Shown here one piece after another: positions 42,660 to 51,360 of a DNA stretch of 64,000 bases (position 1 is the stretch's first letter; each line of letters starts with the position of its first letter). Source of the stretch: Streptomyces coffeae (GTDB lineage Bacteria > Actinomycetota > Actinomycetes > Streptomycetales > Streptomycetaceae); contig NZ_JAERRF010000010.1 of assembly GCF_016741875.1 (NCBI RefSeq), positions 246,334-310,333 on the forward strand. The letters run 5' to 3'. Made by a program: the position numbers and the translations under genes. The notes under the pieces are model-generated. The model saw only the letters and a program-made list of their open reading frames with translations, had not been told where the DNA came from and did not search any database.

Positions 42660-43886
42660 ATGGACCTGCTGAACACGCTGGTGGACAAGGGGCTGCGGCG
42701 CGAATCGCCGACCCGCGAAGAGGCGCTCGCCGTGCTGGCGACCTCCGATGACGATGTACTCGATGTGGTGGCCGCCGCGGGCAAGGTGCGCCGCCACTGG
42801 TTCGGGCGGCGGGTGAAGCTCAACTATCTGGTCAACCTCAAGTCGGGCCTGTGCCCCGAGGACTGCTCGTACTGTTCGCAGCGGCTCGGCTCGACCTCGG
42901 AGATCCTCAAGTACACCTGGCTGAAGCCGGACCAGGCGGCGGCCGCGGCGACCGCGGGGGTCTCGGGCGGCGCCAAGCGGGTGTGCCTGGTCGCCAGCGG
43001 CCGCGGGCCGACGGACCGGGATGTGGACCGGGTCTCGCAGACCATCGCCGCCATCAAGGAGCAGCACCAGGATGTGGAGGTCTGCGCCTGCCTCGGGCTG
43101 CTGTCCGAGGGCCAGGCGGAGCGGCTGCGGGACGCCGGTGCCAACGCCTACAACCACAACCTCAACACCTCCGAGGCCACCTACGGCGACATCACCACCA
43201 CCCACACCTACGCCGACCGGGTCTCGACGGTGCAGCAGGCCCAGGCGGCCGGTATGTCCGCCTGCTCCGGGCTGATCGCGGGCATGGGCGAGACGGACGA
43301 GGACCTGGTCGACGTGGTCTTCTCGCTGCGCGAGCTGGACCCGGACTCGGTGCCGGTCAACTTCCTGATCCCGATCGAGGGCACCCCGCTGGCCGGGGAC
43401 TGGAACCTCACCCCGCAGCGCTGTCTGCGGATCCTGGCCATGGTGCGGTTCGTCTGCCCGGATGTGGAGGTGCGGCTCGCGGGCGGACGCGAGATCCATC
43501 TGCGCAGCCTCCAGCCGCTGGCCCTGAACCTGGCGAACTCGATCTTCCTCGGCGACTATCTGACCACCGAGGGCCAGGCCGGCAAGGAAGACCTGGCGAT
43601 GATCGCCGACGCGGGCTTCGAGGTGGAGGGCACCGACACCACCACCCTGCCCGAGCACCGCGCCGACGCGCTCGCGGCGGCCGCCGGAGGCTGCGGCTCG
43701 CACGCCGGGGCGGCGGGGGGCTGCGGTTCGCACGGTGCCGAGGGCGGGGGCTGCGGTCCGTGCGGTGACCCCGCGTCCGAGTCCGAGGCCGAGCCCGCCG
43801 CGGTGGCGGCGCGCGAGGAGTCCCACGCCGATCTGGTCGCGGTGCGCCGCCGGGGCGTGGGCACGGATCTGCCGCCCAATGCCTGA
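42660..43886 (+). CDS. bioB: Biotin synthase with a Cys/His-rich C-terminal tail
   Basis: A 408-residue radical SAM enzyme that inserts sulfur into dethiobiotin. The [4Fe-4S]-SAM motif is GLCPEDCSYC (Cys65, Cys69, Cys72). Cysteines further on (VCLVASG, ACLGLL, SACSG) and the arginine in VRLAGGREIHLR match ligands of the auxiliary cluster. The catalytic domain ends near residue 340; then comes an unusual tail in which GGCGSH occurs twice and GGGCGPCG once (five cysteines, two histidines in about 28 residues). Most BioB proteins are shorter. The 3' end overlaps bioA by eight bases. Confidence 0.94.
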   Translation: MDLLNTLVDKGLRRESPTREEALAVLATSDDDVLDVVAAAGKVRRHWFGRRVKLNYLVNLKSGLCPEDCSYCSQRLGSTSEILKYTWLKPDQAAAAATAGVSGGAKRVCLVASGRGPTDRDVDRVSQTIAAIKEQHQDVEVCACLGLLSEGQAERLRDAGANAYNHNLNTSEATYGDITTTHTYADRVSTVQQAQAAGMSACSGLIAGMGETDEDLVDVVFSLRELDPDSVPVNFLIPIEGTPLAGDWNLTPQRCLRILAMVRFVCPDVEVRLAGGREIHLRSLQPLALNLANSIFLGDYLTTEGQAGKEDLAMIADAGFEVEGTDTTTLPEHRADALAAAAGGCGSHAGAAGGCGSHGAEGGGCGPCGDPASESEAEPAAVAAREESHADLVAVRRRGVGTDLPPNA

Positions 43887-45195
43887 GCCGCTGTCCGCCG
43901 GTGAGCTCCGGGAGCTGGACCGGCAGCACGTCTGGCACCCGTACGGCCCGATGCCCGGCCGTGAGGATCCGCTGGTGGTGGAGTCCGCGTCCGGGGTCCG
44001 GCTGCGGCTGGCCGAACCGGTCGAGGGCGTCCGGGAGCTGGTGGACGGGATGTCGTCGTGGTGGTCGGCCATCCACGGCTACAACCACCCGGTGCTCAAC
44101 GAGGCCGCGCGCGGCCAGCTGGGACGGATGAGCCATGTGATGTTCGGCGGGCTCACCCATGAGCCCGCTGTCCGGCTGGCCACCCGGCTGGTGGAGATCA
44201 CCCCCGAGCCGCTGCGCCATGTCTTCCTCGCCGACTCCGGTTCGGTGTCGGTCGAAGTCGCGGTCAAGATGTGCCTCCAGTACTGGCGCTCGCTCGGCCG
44301 TCCGGAGAAGCGGCGGATGCTGACCTGGCGCGGCGGCTACCACGGCGACACCTGGCAGCCGATGGCGGTGTGCGACCCGGATGGCGGGATGCACCGGCTG
44401 TGGTCGGGGGTGCTGCCCGAGCAGATCTTCGCGGACGCCCCGCCGCCCGGTTTCGACGCCGACCCGGACCCCGGCTACGAGGCCCAGCTGCGCGACCTGG
44501 TGGCCCGGCACGCCCATGAGCTGGCCGGGGTGATCGTGGAGCCGGTGGTCCAGGGCGCGGGCGGGATGCGCTTCCACTCCCCCGCGCTGCTGCGGCTGCT
44601 GCGCGAGGTGTGCGACGAACACGACGTCCTGCTGGTGTTCGACGAGATCGCCACCGGCTTCGGCCGGTCGGGCGCGCTCTTCGCGGCCGATCACGCGGCG
44701 GTGAGCCCCGATGTGATGTGTCTGGGCAAGGCGCTGACCGGCGGCTATCTCACCATGGCCGCCACCTTGTGCACCGCGCGGGTGGCGGAGGGCATTTCGC
44801 GCGGTGAGGTGCCGGTGCTGGCCCACGGCCCGACCTTCATGGGCAATCCGCTGGCCGCGGCCGTCGCCAACGCCTCGATCGATCTGCTGCTCGGCTACGA
44901 CTGGCGGCAGGAGGTCAAGCGGATCGAGGCGGGGCTGCGCGACGGGCTCGGGGACGCGCTCGAACTGCCGGGCGTCCGGGACATACGGGTACTCGGCGCG
45001 ATCGGCGTGGTCCAGCTGGACCGTCCGCTCGACGCGGCGGGCATGGCCGCGGCATCCCGGGCCGCGGTCCGCGAGGGCGTCTGGCTGCGGCCGTTCCGCG
45101 ATCTGCTGTACACCATGCCGCCGTACATCACCGGCGACGACGACCTGGCCCGGATCTGCGCCGCGGTGCGGGCGGCCGCGACCGCGGCGGGCTGA
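43879..45195 (+). CDS. bioA: Adenosylmethionine-8-amino-7-oxononanoate aminotransferase
   Basis: A 438-residue PLP-dependent transaminase: HVWHPYGPM at the N-terminus, DGMSSWWSAIHGYNHP, FLADSGSVSVEVAVKM, VFDEIATGFGRSG (PLP aspartate) and LGKALTGGY with the catalytic lysine. It makes 7,8-diaminononanoate, using SAM as amino donor. Its ATG at 43879 precedes the bioB stop, so translation is coupled. A 13-bp hairpin follows before bioD. Confidence 0.95.
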   Translation: MPEPLSAGELRELDRQHVWHPYGPMPGREDPLVVESASGVRLRLAEPVEGVRELVDGMSSWWSAIHGYNHPVLNEAARGQLGRMSHVMFGGLTHEPAVRLATRLVEITPEPLRHVFLADSGSVSVEVAVKMCLQYWRSLGRPEKRRMLTWRGGYHGDTWQPMAVCDPDGGMHRLWSGVLPEQIFADAPPPGFDADPDPGYEAQLRDLVARHAHELAGVIVEPVVQGAGGMRFHSPALLRLLREVCDEHDVLLVFDEIATGFGRSGALFAADHAAVSPDVMCLGKALTGGYLTMAATLCTARVAEGISRGEVPVLAHGPTFMGNPLAAAVANASIDLLLGYDWRQEVKRIEAGLRDGLGDALELPGVRDIRVLGAIGVVQLDRPLDAAGMAAASRAAVREGVWLRPFRDLLYTMPPYITGDDDLARICAAVRAAATAAG

Positions 45196-45206
45196 CGAAC
45201 GGACAG

Positions 45207-45255
45207 CCGCGCCCCGCCGCCCGGCGGATCTCCTCCTCCGGACGGCGGGGCGCGG
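45207..45255 (+). terminator. 13-bp hairpin between bioA and bioD
   Basis: CCGCGCCCCGCCG (45207-45219) pairs perfectly with CGGCGGGGCGCGG (45243-45255) across a 23-base loop, without a T-run. It could reduce read-through into bioD or stabilise the upstream mRNA. Confidence 0.6.
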
Positions 45256-45278
45256 ATCTCAGCGAAAGGCACGGACAG

Positions 45279-45983
45279 ATGTCAGTACTGGTCGTCTCGG
45301 GCACCGGCACCGAGATCGGCAAGACCGTCACCACGGCGGCCGTCGCCGCCACGGCCCTGGCCCGCGGCCGGTCGGTCGCGGTGCTCAAGCCCGCGCAGAC
45401 CGGGGTCGGCGCGGACGAACGGGGCGACGCCGCCGAGGTGGCCCGGCTCGCCGGACAGGTCACCACCCTCGAACTCGCCCGCTACCCCGAGCCGCTGGCC
45501 CCGGACACCGCGGCGCGCCGCTCCGGACTTCCGACGGTCCGCCCCCATCAAGTGGCGGAGGCGGCCGAGAAGCTGGCCACCGAGCACGATCTGGTGCTCG
45601 TCGAGGGCGCGGGCGGGCTGCTCGTACGCTTCGACGAGGAGGGCTCGACGCTCGCCGACGCGGCCCGGCTGCTGGCCGCCCCCGTCCTGGTCGTCGCGCA
45701 TCCGGGCCTCGGCACGCTCAATATGGCCACGCTGACCACGGAGGCGCTGACCGCCCGGGGTCTTGACTGCCCGGGGCTCGTCATCGGCAGCTGGCCCGCC
45801 GACGCCGATCTCGCCTCCCGCTGCAATGTGACCGACCTGCCCGCGTCGGCGGGCGTACCCCTGCTCGGCGTCCTGCCGGAGCGGGCCGCCGCGCTCGGTC
45901 CCGCCGACTTCCGCGCCGCGGCGCCCGGCTGGCTGGCCCCGCAGCTCGACGGCACCTGGAACCCGGCGGCGTTCACGGCGTAG
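45279..45983 (+). CDS. bioD: Dethiobiotin synthetase
   Basis: A 234-residue P-loop enzyme with VSGTGTEIGKTVTTAAVA (nucleotide loop), KPAQTG and LVEGAGGLLVRFDE (Walker B region). It closes the ureido ring of dethiobiotin with CO2 and ATP. It is the last gene of the bioB-A-D run, 83 bases after bioA with a hairpin between. GAAAGG lies before the ATG. Confidence 0.95.
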   Translation: MSVLVVSGTGTEIGKTVTTAAVAATALARGRSVAVLKPAQTGVGADERGDAAEVARLAGQVTTLELARYPEPLAPDTAARRSGLPTVRPHQVAEAAEKLATEHDLVLVEGAGGLLVRFDEEGSTLADAARLLAAPVLVVAHPGLGTLNMATLTTEALTARGLDCPGLVIGSWPADADLASRCNVTDLPASAGVPLLGVLPERAAALGPADFRAAAPGWLAPQLDGTWNPAAFTA

Positions 45984-46064
45984 CCTCACCCCCGTCCTGG
46001 GCAGAATCCCCCTACCGGTCCTCGACCGTTCCGCTGGAAAATCCGCTGGAAAAGGGGGATCCCG

Positions 46065-46733
46065 ATGCCCATCCGCCGCCGCACCGCACCGCCCGACACC
46101 GTGCACCACCCGCTCTTCGCCCGCTGCTGGGACCGGCTCAGCGCCGTGGCCGACGAGCGGGGCGGGGTGGCGGAGCTGCGCGGCGAGCTGCTGTCCGGGC
46201 TGTCCGGCCGGGTCATCGAGATCGGGGCGGGCAACGGCCGGAACTTCCCCCACTACCCGGAGACCGTCTCCGAGGTCGTCGCCATCGAACCGGAGCGCCA
46301 TCTGCGGCGGCTGGCCGCGCGGGCGGGGCTGCGGGCGGCTGTCCCGGTGGATGTGGTGCCGGGGGTGGCGGAGGCGCTGCCGGTCAAGAGCGAGGCGTTC
46401 GACGCGGCGGTGGCGTGCCTGGTGCTGTGTTCCGTACGCGATGTGCCGCGCGCCCTGGCCGAGCTGATGCGGGTGCTCAAGCCCGGCGGGGAGTTGCGTT
46501 TCCTGGAGCACGGCCGGGCGGACGGCCGGGTGATGGCCACGACGCAGCGGGTGCTGGACCGTACGGTGTGGCCGCTGATGTTCGGCGGCTGTCACACCGC
46601 GCGGGAGGTGCGGGCGGAGCTGGCGGCCGCCGGTTTCGAACCGGCCGGGCACCGGCGCTTGCGGGTGCCGGAGCGGGGTGTGCCGCTGCCGACCTCGCCC
46701 TGTGTGCTGGGGACGGTCCGCCGCCCGGCGTAA
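46065..46733 (+). CDS. Class I SAM-dependent methyltransferase
   Basis: A 222-residue methyltransferase: SAM loop VIEIGAGNGRNF (about 46-57), acidic residue in VVAIEPERHL, AEALPVKSEAFDAAVACLVLCSV, and the closing LKPGGELRFLEHGR. This is the UbiE/Methyltransf_11 pattern; the substrate is not evident. AAGGGGGA precedes the ATG. It is convergent with the toxin-antitoxin pair, three bases away. A biotin-pathway role (BioC-like) is possible from position only. Confidence 0.85.
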   Translation: MPIRRRTAPPDTVHHPLFARCWDRLSAVADERGGVAELRGELLSGLSGRVIEIGAGNGRNFPHYPETVSEVVAIEPERHLRRLAARAGLRAAVPVDVVPGVAEALPVKSEAFDAAVACLVLCSVRDVPRALAELMRVLKPGGELRFLEHGRADGRVMATTQRVLDRTVWPLMFGGCHTAREVRAELAAAGFEPAGHRRLRVPERGVPLPTSPCVLGTVRRPA

Positions 46734-46736
46734 GCG

Positions 46737-47102
46737 CTACACGCTCCAGCTGCGCAGTTCGTCGGCGATGGTGCGGACATCGGCGGTGCCGTCCTTGACC
46801 AGCCGGGCCAGATCCCGCACCCGCTCCGGCGAGGTGGCGATCTTCAGCCCGCTCGCCACGAGATAGGCGTAGGCCACGGCGGAGGCGAACAGCGCGTTGC
46901 CCCGCTCCAGGGCCGGGACCAGCAGCAGCAGTTGCAGCAGCGCGGCGGCCCGCTCCTGGGGGTCGGTGTAGACGGGAGTGCCGAATATCTCCGCTTCATG
47001 GCGGCTCACGGCGGCCACCAGCGCGCCGTAGTCGGTGACGCGCGGATCCCCGGGGGTGTGGTGTTCGGCAATCATCAGCAGCCAGGCGAGATCGATACGC
47101 AC
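46737..47102 (-). CDS. Fic/Doc-like toxin with degenerate motif
   Basis: A 121-residue protein. The segment VPALERGNALFASAVAYAYL lines up with the Fic/Doc core HxFxxGNxR but keeps only the Gly-Asn: the catalytic histidine and the basic pair are absent. The rest is helical (LIDLAWLLMIAEHH-like start; YGALVAAVSRHEAEIFG). GTG 47102 begins two bases after the antitoxin stop. The layout (small antitoxin then about 120-residue toxin) fits a phd/doc-like pair; the lost residues imply no AMP/phosphotransfer activity or a different chemistry. Confidence 0.65.
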   Translation of the reverse strand: MRIDLAWLLMIAEHHTPGDPRVTDYGALVAAVSRHEAEIFGTPVYTDPQERAAALLQLLLLVPALERGNALFASAVAYAYLVASGLKIATSPERVRDLARLVKDGTADVRTIADELRSWSV

Positions 47103-47104
47103 GG

Positions 47105-47332
47105 TCAAGGGCGGGGCTCGCCCTCCTTGCCGAACTCCTCGTCGAAGACGGCGCGGTACTGCTTCATGAAGTCGGCGGCGGCGGCCACGAAGGTGTGGCC
47201 CGCCTCGCCCGCGTCCTGGCGGACCAGCTCCTCGATATAGCGGTTCATGCTGATCCCCCGCTGGAGGGCACGCTCCCGGGCCACCTCGGCGGTGGCCTCG
47301 TCGACCCGTACGTTCAGCTGTGTCTTCGCCAC
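47105..47332 (-). CDS. Ribbon-helix-helix-type antitoxin
   Basis: A 75-residue protein, MAKTQLNVRVDEATAEVARE and then a helix GISMNRYIEELVRQDAG, the pattern of Arc/MetJ/CopG antitoxins that bind DNA as dimers. The acidic C-terminus would bind the toxin encoded just downstream. It probably represses its own operon. Confidence 0.82.
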   Translation of the reverse strand: MAKTQLNVRVDEATAEVARERALQRGISMNRYIEELVRQDAGEAGHTFVAAAADFMKQYRAVFDEEFGKEGEPRP

Positions 47333-47434
47333 ACGGCCACGCTAGCGCATATTTGCTAGCGCCTTCAAGGGCGCGCCAGGGCGGCCGGATCCTTACCATC
47401 GAGGTCTGAAACCGTTCCGACACGGGGAGGCAAG

Positions 47435-48244
47435 GTGTCCACACCGGCGGCGACGAAGACGGACGGATTCGCGGAGGGCGGAGCCCGCGCGGCGGCCCGC
47501 GCACGCTCTCTCACCAAGGCGTACGGCGTGGGCGAGACAGCCGTGATCGCCCTGGACGCGGTGGACGTGGAGATCGAACGGGGCCGATTCACGGCGGTGA
47601 TGGGCCCGTCCGGATCCGGGAAGTCCACCCTGATGCACTGTCTGGCGGGGCTGGACACGGTCTCCTCGGGCCAGGTGTGGCTGGGCGGCACCGAGATCAC
47701 GGGCCTCGACGACCGGCAGCTGACCCAGCTGCGCCGGGACCGGGTGGGCTTTGTGTTCCAGTCGTTCAATCTGCTGCCCACGCTGAACGCGGCCGAGAAC
47801 ATCACGCTGCCGATGGACATCGCGGGCCAGAAGCCCGATCCCGCGTGGCTGGACCGGGTCATCGACACCCTCGGGTTGCGGGACCGTCTGAAGCACCGGC
47901 CCGCCCAGCTGTCCGGCGGCCAGCAGCAGCGGGTGGCCTGCGCCCGGGCGCTGGCCTCCCGCCCCGACCTGATCTTCGCGGACGAGCCGACCGGCAATCT
48001 GGACTCGCGGTCGGGTCTCGATGTGCTGGGCTTTCTGCGGGAGGCGGTCGACGAACTCGGGCAGACGGTGGTGATGGTGACCCATGACCCGAGCGCCGCC
48101 GCCCACTCCGATCTGGTGATCTTCCTCAGCGACGGCCGGATCGTGGACCGGATGGATCGGCCCACGGCCGAAGCGGTGCTGGAGCGGATGCAGATCTTCA
48201 CCCAGACCTCCGCGCCCGGGGCCGGACCGGATTCGCTGGACTGA
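47435..48244 (+). CDS. ABC transporter ATP-binding protein (MacB/LolD type), no permease beside it
   Basis: A 269-residue ATPase: Walker A GPSGSGKST (57-65), Q-loop VFQSFNLLPTLNAAEN, signature LSGGQQQRVACARAL, Walker B LIFADEPTGNLDS and H-loop VTHDPS. These features are typical of the MacB/LolD group, which partners FtsX-like permeases for export or lipoprotein handling. The next gene is an oxidoreductase, so no permease lies beside it. GTG 47435 follows GGGGAGG. Confidence 0.92.
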   Translation: MSTPAATKTDGFAEGGARAAARARSLTKAYGVGETAVIALDAVDVEIERGRFTAVMGPSGSGKSTLMHCLAGLDTVSSGQVWLGGTEITGLDDRQLTQLRRDRVGFVFQSFNLLPTLNAAENITLPMDIAGQKPDPAWLDRVIDTLGLRDRLKHRPAQLSGGQQQRVACARALASRPDLIFADEPTGNLDSRSGLDVLGFLREAVDELGQTVVMVTHDPSAAAHSDLVIFLSDGRIVDRMDRPTAEAVLERMQIFTQTSAPGAGPDSLD

Positions 48245-48325
48245 ACCCGCACCGGCCCCCTCGCCGCGCCAACCGGAGCCGGTCTCCGGTACGTTGATCA
48301 CCATCGTGATCCTGGAGGGGGATGT

Positions 48326-49225
48326 ATGACCAGGCCATTCCGTTTCGGCGTCAATCTGCTCGCACTGGAGTCGGGTGAGGCATGGCGGACGAAGTGCCGC
48401 CGGGCCGAACAGCTCGGCTACGACGTGCTGATGGTGCCCGACCACCTCGGTATGCCCGCGCCGTTCCCGGCCCTGGTGGCCGCCGCCGAGGTCACCGAGC
48501 GGCCGCGGCTCGGCACCTTCGTACTCAACCTGGGGTTCTGGAACCCCGCGCTGCTCGCCCGTGAGGTGGCCACCTGCGACGCGCTCACCGGCGGTCGGCT
48601 GGAGCTGGGGCTGGGCACCGGCTACGTCAAGACCGAACACGACAGCGCCGGGCTGCCGTTCGGCTCGCCGAAGGAGCGGGTGGACCATCTGGCGTACACC
48701 GTGGGCGAGTTGGAGCGGCTGTTCGGCGACCCCGAGCAGCAGCCACGGCCCGCACAGGCACCGCGCCCGCCGCTGCTGCTGGGCGGCAACGGCAACCGGC
48801 TGCTGCGACTGGCCGCGCGCCACGCGGACATCGCGGCCTTCACCGGGGCGGCGCAGGCGCCCGGACAGCCGCCCGGCACCATGGACCTGATCAGCCCGGA
48901 GGCGCTGGAGGAGCGGGTGGCGGCCTACCGGGGCTTCGCCGCGGAGGCGGGCAGGCCCGCCGACGGCGCCGAGCTCAACTATCTGATCCAGGTGGTCGCG
49001 GACAGCGGTGACCGCCGCGCCACCGCCCGCGACCTGGGGCGCTACGGACCGGAGCTCAGCGAGGAGGAGTTGCTGGCCCACCCCGCCCTGCTGCTGGGCA
49101 GCCCCCAGGAGATGGCCGACCAGCTGAGGGCGCACCGTGAGCGGTTCGGCTTCTCGTACTTCACCGTGCTGGAGCCGAACATGGAGGCGTTCGCCCCGGT
49201 GATCGAGGAGCTGCACGGCAGCTGA
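48326..49225 (+). CDS. LLM-class F420-dependent oxidoreductase
   Basis: A 299-residue luciferase-like TIM-barrel enzyme (FRFGVNLLALESGEAW; GTFVLNLGFWNPALLAREVATCDALTGGRLELGLGTGY; VAAYRGFAAEAGR). It belongs to the actinobacterial F420-type LLM subfamily; substrate unknown. GGAGGGGG precedes the ATG. The two neighbouring genes show no functional link. Confidence 0.9.
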   Translation: MTRPFRFGVNLLALESGEAWRTKCRRAEQLGYDVLMVPDHLGMPAPFPALVAAAEVTERPRLGTFVLNLGFWNPALLAREVATCDALTGGRLELGLGTGYVKTEHDSAGLPFGSPKERVDHLAYTVGELERLFGDPEQQPRPAQAPRPPLLLGGNGNRLLRLAARHADIAAFTGAAQAPGQPPGTMDLISPEALEERVAAYRGFAAEAGRPADGAELNYLIQVVADSGDRRATARDLGRYGPELSEEELLAHPALLLGSPQEMADQLRAHRERFGFSYFTVLEPNMEAFAPVIEELHGS

Positions 49226-49296
49226 CGGACGGGGCGAGCCCGCCGGTCGATCCGCGCGGAAAAGCCCGTCGACGCCGCGGCCCGCCCGATGATGGG

Positions 49297-49731
49297 ATGC
49301 CTGCTGTGAACGATCTCCGGATACGGGCCGCGACCCCCGACGACCTCGATGCCGTGCTCGCCTTCTGGCAGCGGGCGGCCGAGGGGGCGAGCATCAGCGA
49401 CGACCGGGACGGGGTGGCCCGGCTGCTCGCCCGGGACCCGGAGTCGCTGCTGCTGGCCGAGCGGGACGGAATTCTCGCCGGAACCGTGATCGCGGGCTTC
49501 GACGGCTGGCGCTGCCATCTGTACCGGCTGGCCGTCCACCCCGGCCAGCGGCGGCGCGGGGTGGCGACCGCGCTGCTGAAGGCGGCCGAGGAGCGGTTCG
49601 TCGCACTCGGCGGGCGCCGCGGGGACGCCATGGTGCTCAAGGAGAACGCACTCGCCCATCACGCGTGGAGCGCGGCGGGCTACGCCCCCGAGCCGCAGTG
49701 GAGCCGCTGGGTCAAACCCCTCGGCTTCTGA
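49297..49731 (+). CDS. GNAT family N-acetyltransferase
   Basis: A 144-residue acetyltransferase with the acetyl-CoA loop LAVHPGQRRRGVATALL (motif A, Q/RxxGxA) and C-terminal AHHAWSAAGYAPE. Acetylates an unknown amine. ATG 49297 and GTG 49306 are both possible starts. Confidence 0.88.
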   Translation: MPAVNDLRIRAATPDDLDAVLAFWQRAAEGASISDDRDGVARLLARDPESLLLAERDGILAGTVIAGFDGWRCHLYRLAVHPGQRRRGVATALLKAAEERFVALGGRRGDAMVLKENALAHHAWSAAGYAPEPQWSRWVKPLGF

Positions 49732-49776
49732 CGGCTCACCGCCCGCCCAACCTCGGCACTTTGCTCGTCCTTTACC

Positions 49777-49941
49777 ATGGACGCAGGACATGGTGCTCCG
49801 ATGCGCCGTGGTCTTGTCGACCCTTCAGCCTTCAGCCGAAAGGTGTGAGCGTCCGCCCATGGGCGAGCCTCCCAGTAGTCCCCGGAGCCGACATCGCGCG
49901 TTCCTTCCGTCCCTGCCGGATCATGGGACGGAGGTGAACCG
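49777..49941 (+). promoter_or_regulatory. Leader of the CNNM/CorC operon: upstream ORF and SD-covering hairpin
   Basis: A 23-codon open frame (49777-49848, MDAGHGAPMRRGLVDPSAFS and four more residues) lies in the leader. Downstream, CTTCCGTCCC (49904-49913) can pair with GGGACGGAGG (49925-49934) in a 10-bp hairpin with an 11-base loop. The 3' arm contains the GGAGG ribosome site of the gene at 49942. A second stem GCCCATGGGC lies near 49855. This arrangement suggests translational control, possibly by metal level; no known riboswitch core was recognised. Confidence 0.55.
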
Positions 49942-51360
49942 ATGACCGAAGTCCTCCTCCTGGCCGTGGCGCTCCTGCTGGCGCTGGCCTGTGGCGCCTT
50001 CGTCGCGGCGGAGTTCTCGCTGACCACGGTCGAGCGCAGCGAGCTCGAGCGGGCGGTGGAGCGCGGGGAGCGGGGCGCGGCGAGCGCTCTGAAGGCCGTG
50101 CGGAGCCTGACCTACCAGCTCTCCGGGGCACAGCTCGGCATCACCGTCACCAACCTGATCGTCGGCATGCTCGCCGAGCCGTCGGTGGCCGCCCTGCTGG
50201 CCGGGCCGCTCACCGCGATCGGCGTCCCGGCCTCCGCCGTCCCGTCGGTCGCCCTGGTGACCGGGACCGCGCTGTCCACCGTGGTGCTGATGGTGGTCGG
50301 TGAGCTGGTCCCGAAGAACTGGGCGATCTCCCGGCCGCTGCCGGTCGCCAGGGCCGTCGCCACCCCGCAGCGGGTCTTCAGCGCCGTGTTCCGCCCGCTG
50401 ATCACCCATCTCAACAACACCGCCAACCGCACCGTGCGCCGGATGGGTCTTGAGCCCGCCGAGGAGCTGGCCTCCGCTCGCGGACCGCAGGAGCTGGTCG
50501 CGCTGGCCCGGCACTCCGCCAAGGAAGGGGCGCTGGAGGCGGACACCGCCGAGTTGTTCGTCCGCACCCTCAATCTGGCCGGGCTGACCGCGCAGAGCGT
50601 CATGACCCCGCGGGTGCAGGTCATCGCGCTGGACGAGCGGGCCACCGCCGAGGACGTGGCCAACGCGACCCGCGCCACCGGACTGTCCCGCTTCCCCGTC
50701 TACCGCGGCAGCCTGGACGCGGTCGCCGGTCTCGTCCACATCAAGGACGTTCTGGCGATCCCCGCCGAGGAGCGGATGCGCCACCCGGTGTCCGGGCTGG
50801 CGCGCGAACCGCTGTTCGTCCCCGAGTCGCTGACCGTGGACCGGCTGCTGGACCGGCTGTCCGCCAAGCGCAGCATGGCCGTGGTCATCGACGAGTACGG
50901 CGGTACGGCCGGTGTGGTCACCCTGGAGGACATCGTCGAAGAGGTGGTCGGCGAGGTCCGCGACGAGCACGATCCGCATGAGACCCCCGATCTGGCCCCG
51001 GCGGGCGAGGACGCGGAGGGCCACCCGCTGTACGACGCGGACGGCTCGGTCCGCGTCGACCAGCTGGAGAAGGTCGGGCTGCGGGTGCCCCCCGGCCCGT
51101 ACGAGACGCTGGCCGGGCTGCTGGCGACCGAGCTGGGCCGTATCCCCGCCGTCGGAGACCGCGTCGAGTCGGCGGGCTGGCGGCTGGAGGTGGTGAACGC
51201 GGCGGGCCACCGGGCCGCCCGGGTCCGGCTGCGGGCACCGCTGCCCGGTGCGGACGAGGGCGCCGAGACGGCCGAGGACACCAGCGGCGGCGGCAGGGCC
51301 ACCGGCCGGGGCCGCAGGCGCTCCGGTCGCACCAAGGGTGACAAGGGGGCGGGCCGATGA
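49942..51360 (+). CDS. CNNM/CorC-type membrane protein with CBS pair (1)
   Basis: A 472-residue hemolysin-family protein: a CNNM (DUF21) domain with about four membrane segments (residues 1-about 200; AAEFSLTTVERSELE), a CBS pair (about 205-330; VMTPRVQVIALDE; AVVIDEYGGTAGVVTLEDIVEEVVGE) and a CorC_HlyC transporter-associated domain (about 345-430), then a basic tail. Members handle Mg2+/Co2+ or other divalent metals. GGAGG overlaps the hairpin in the leader. The stop overlaps the next start (ATGA). Confidence 0.93.
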   Translation: MTEVLLLAVALLLALACGAFVAAEFSLTTVERSELERAVERGERGAASALKAVRSLTYQLSGAQLGITVTNLIVGMLAEPSVAALLAGPLTAIGVPASAVPSVALVTGTALSTVVLMVVGELVPKNWAISRPLPVARAVATPQRVFSAVFRPLITHLNNTANRTVRRMGLEPAEELASARGPQELVALARHSAKEGALEADTAELFVRTLNLAGLTAQSVMTPRVQVIALDERATAEDVANATRATGLSRFPVYRGSLDAVAGLVHIKDVLAIPAEERMRHPVSGLAREPLFVPESLTVDRLLDRLSAKRSMAVVIDEYGGTAGVVTLEDIVEEVVGEVRDEHDPHETPDLAPAGEDAEGHPLYDADGSVRVDQLEKVGLRVPPGPYETLAGLLATELGRIPAVGDRVESAGWRLEVVNAAGHRAARVRLRAPLPGADEGAETAEDTSGGGRATGRGRRRSGRTKGDKGAGR

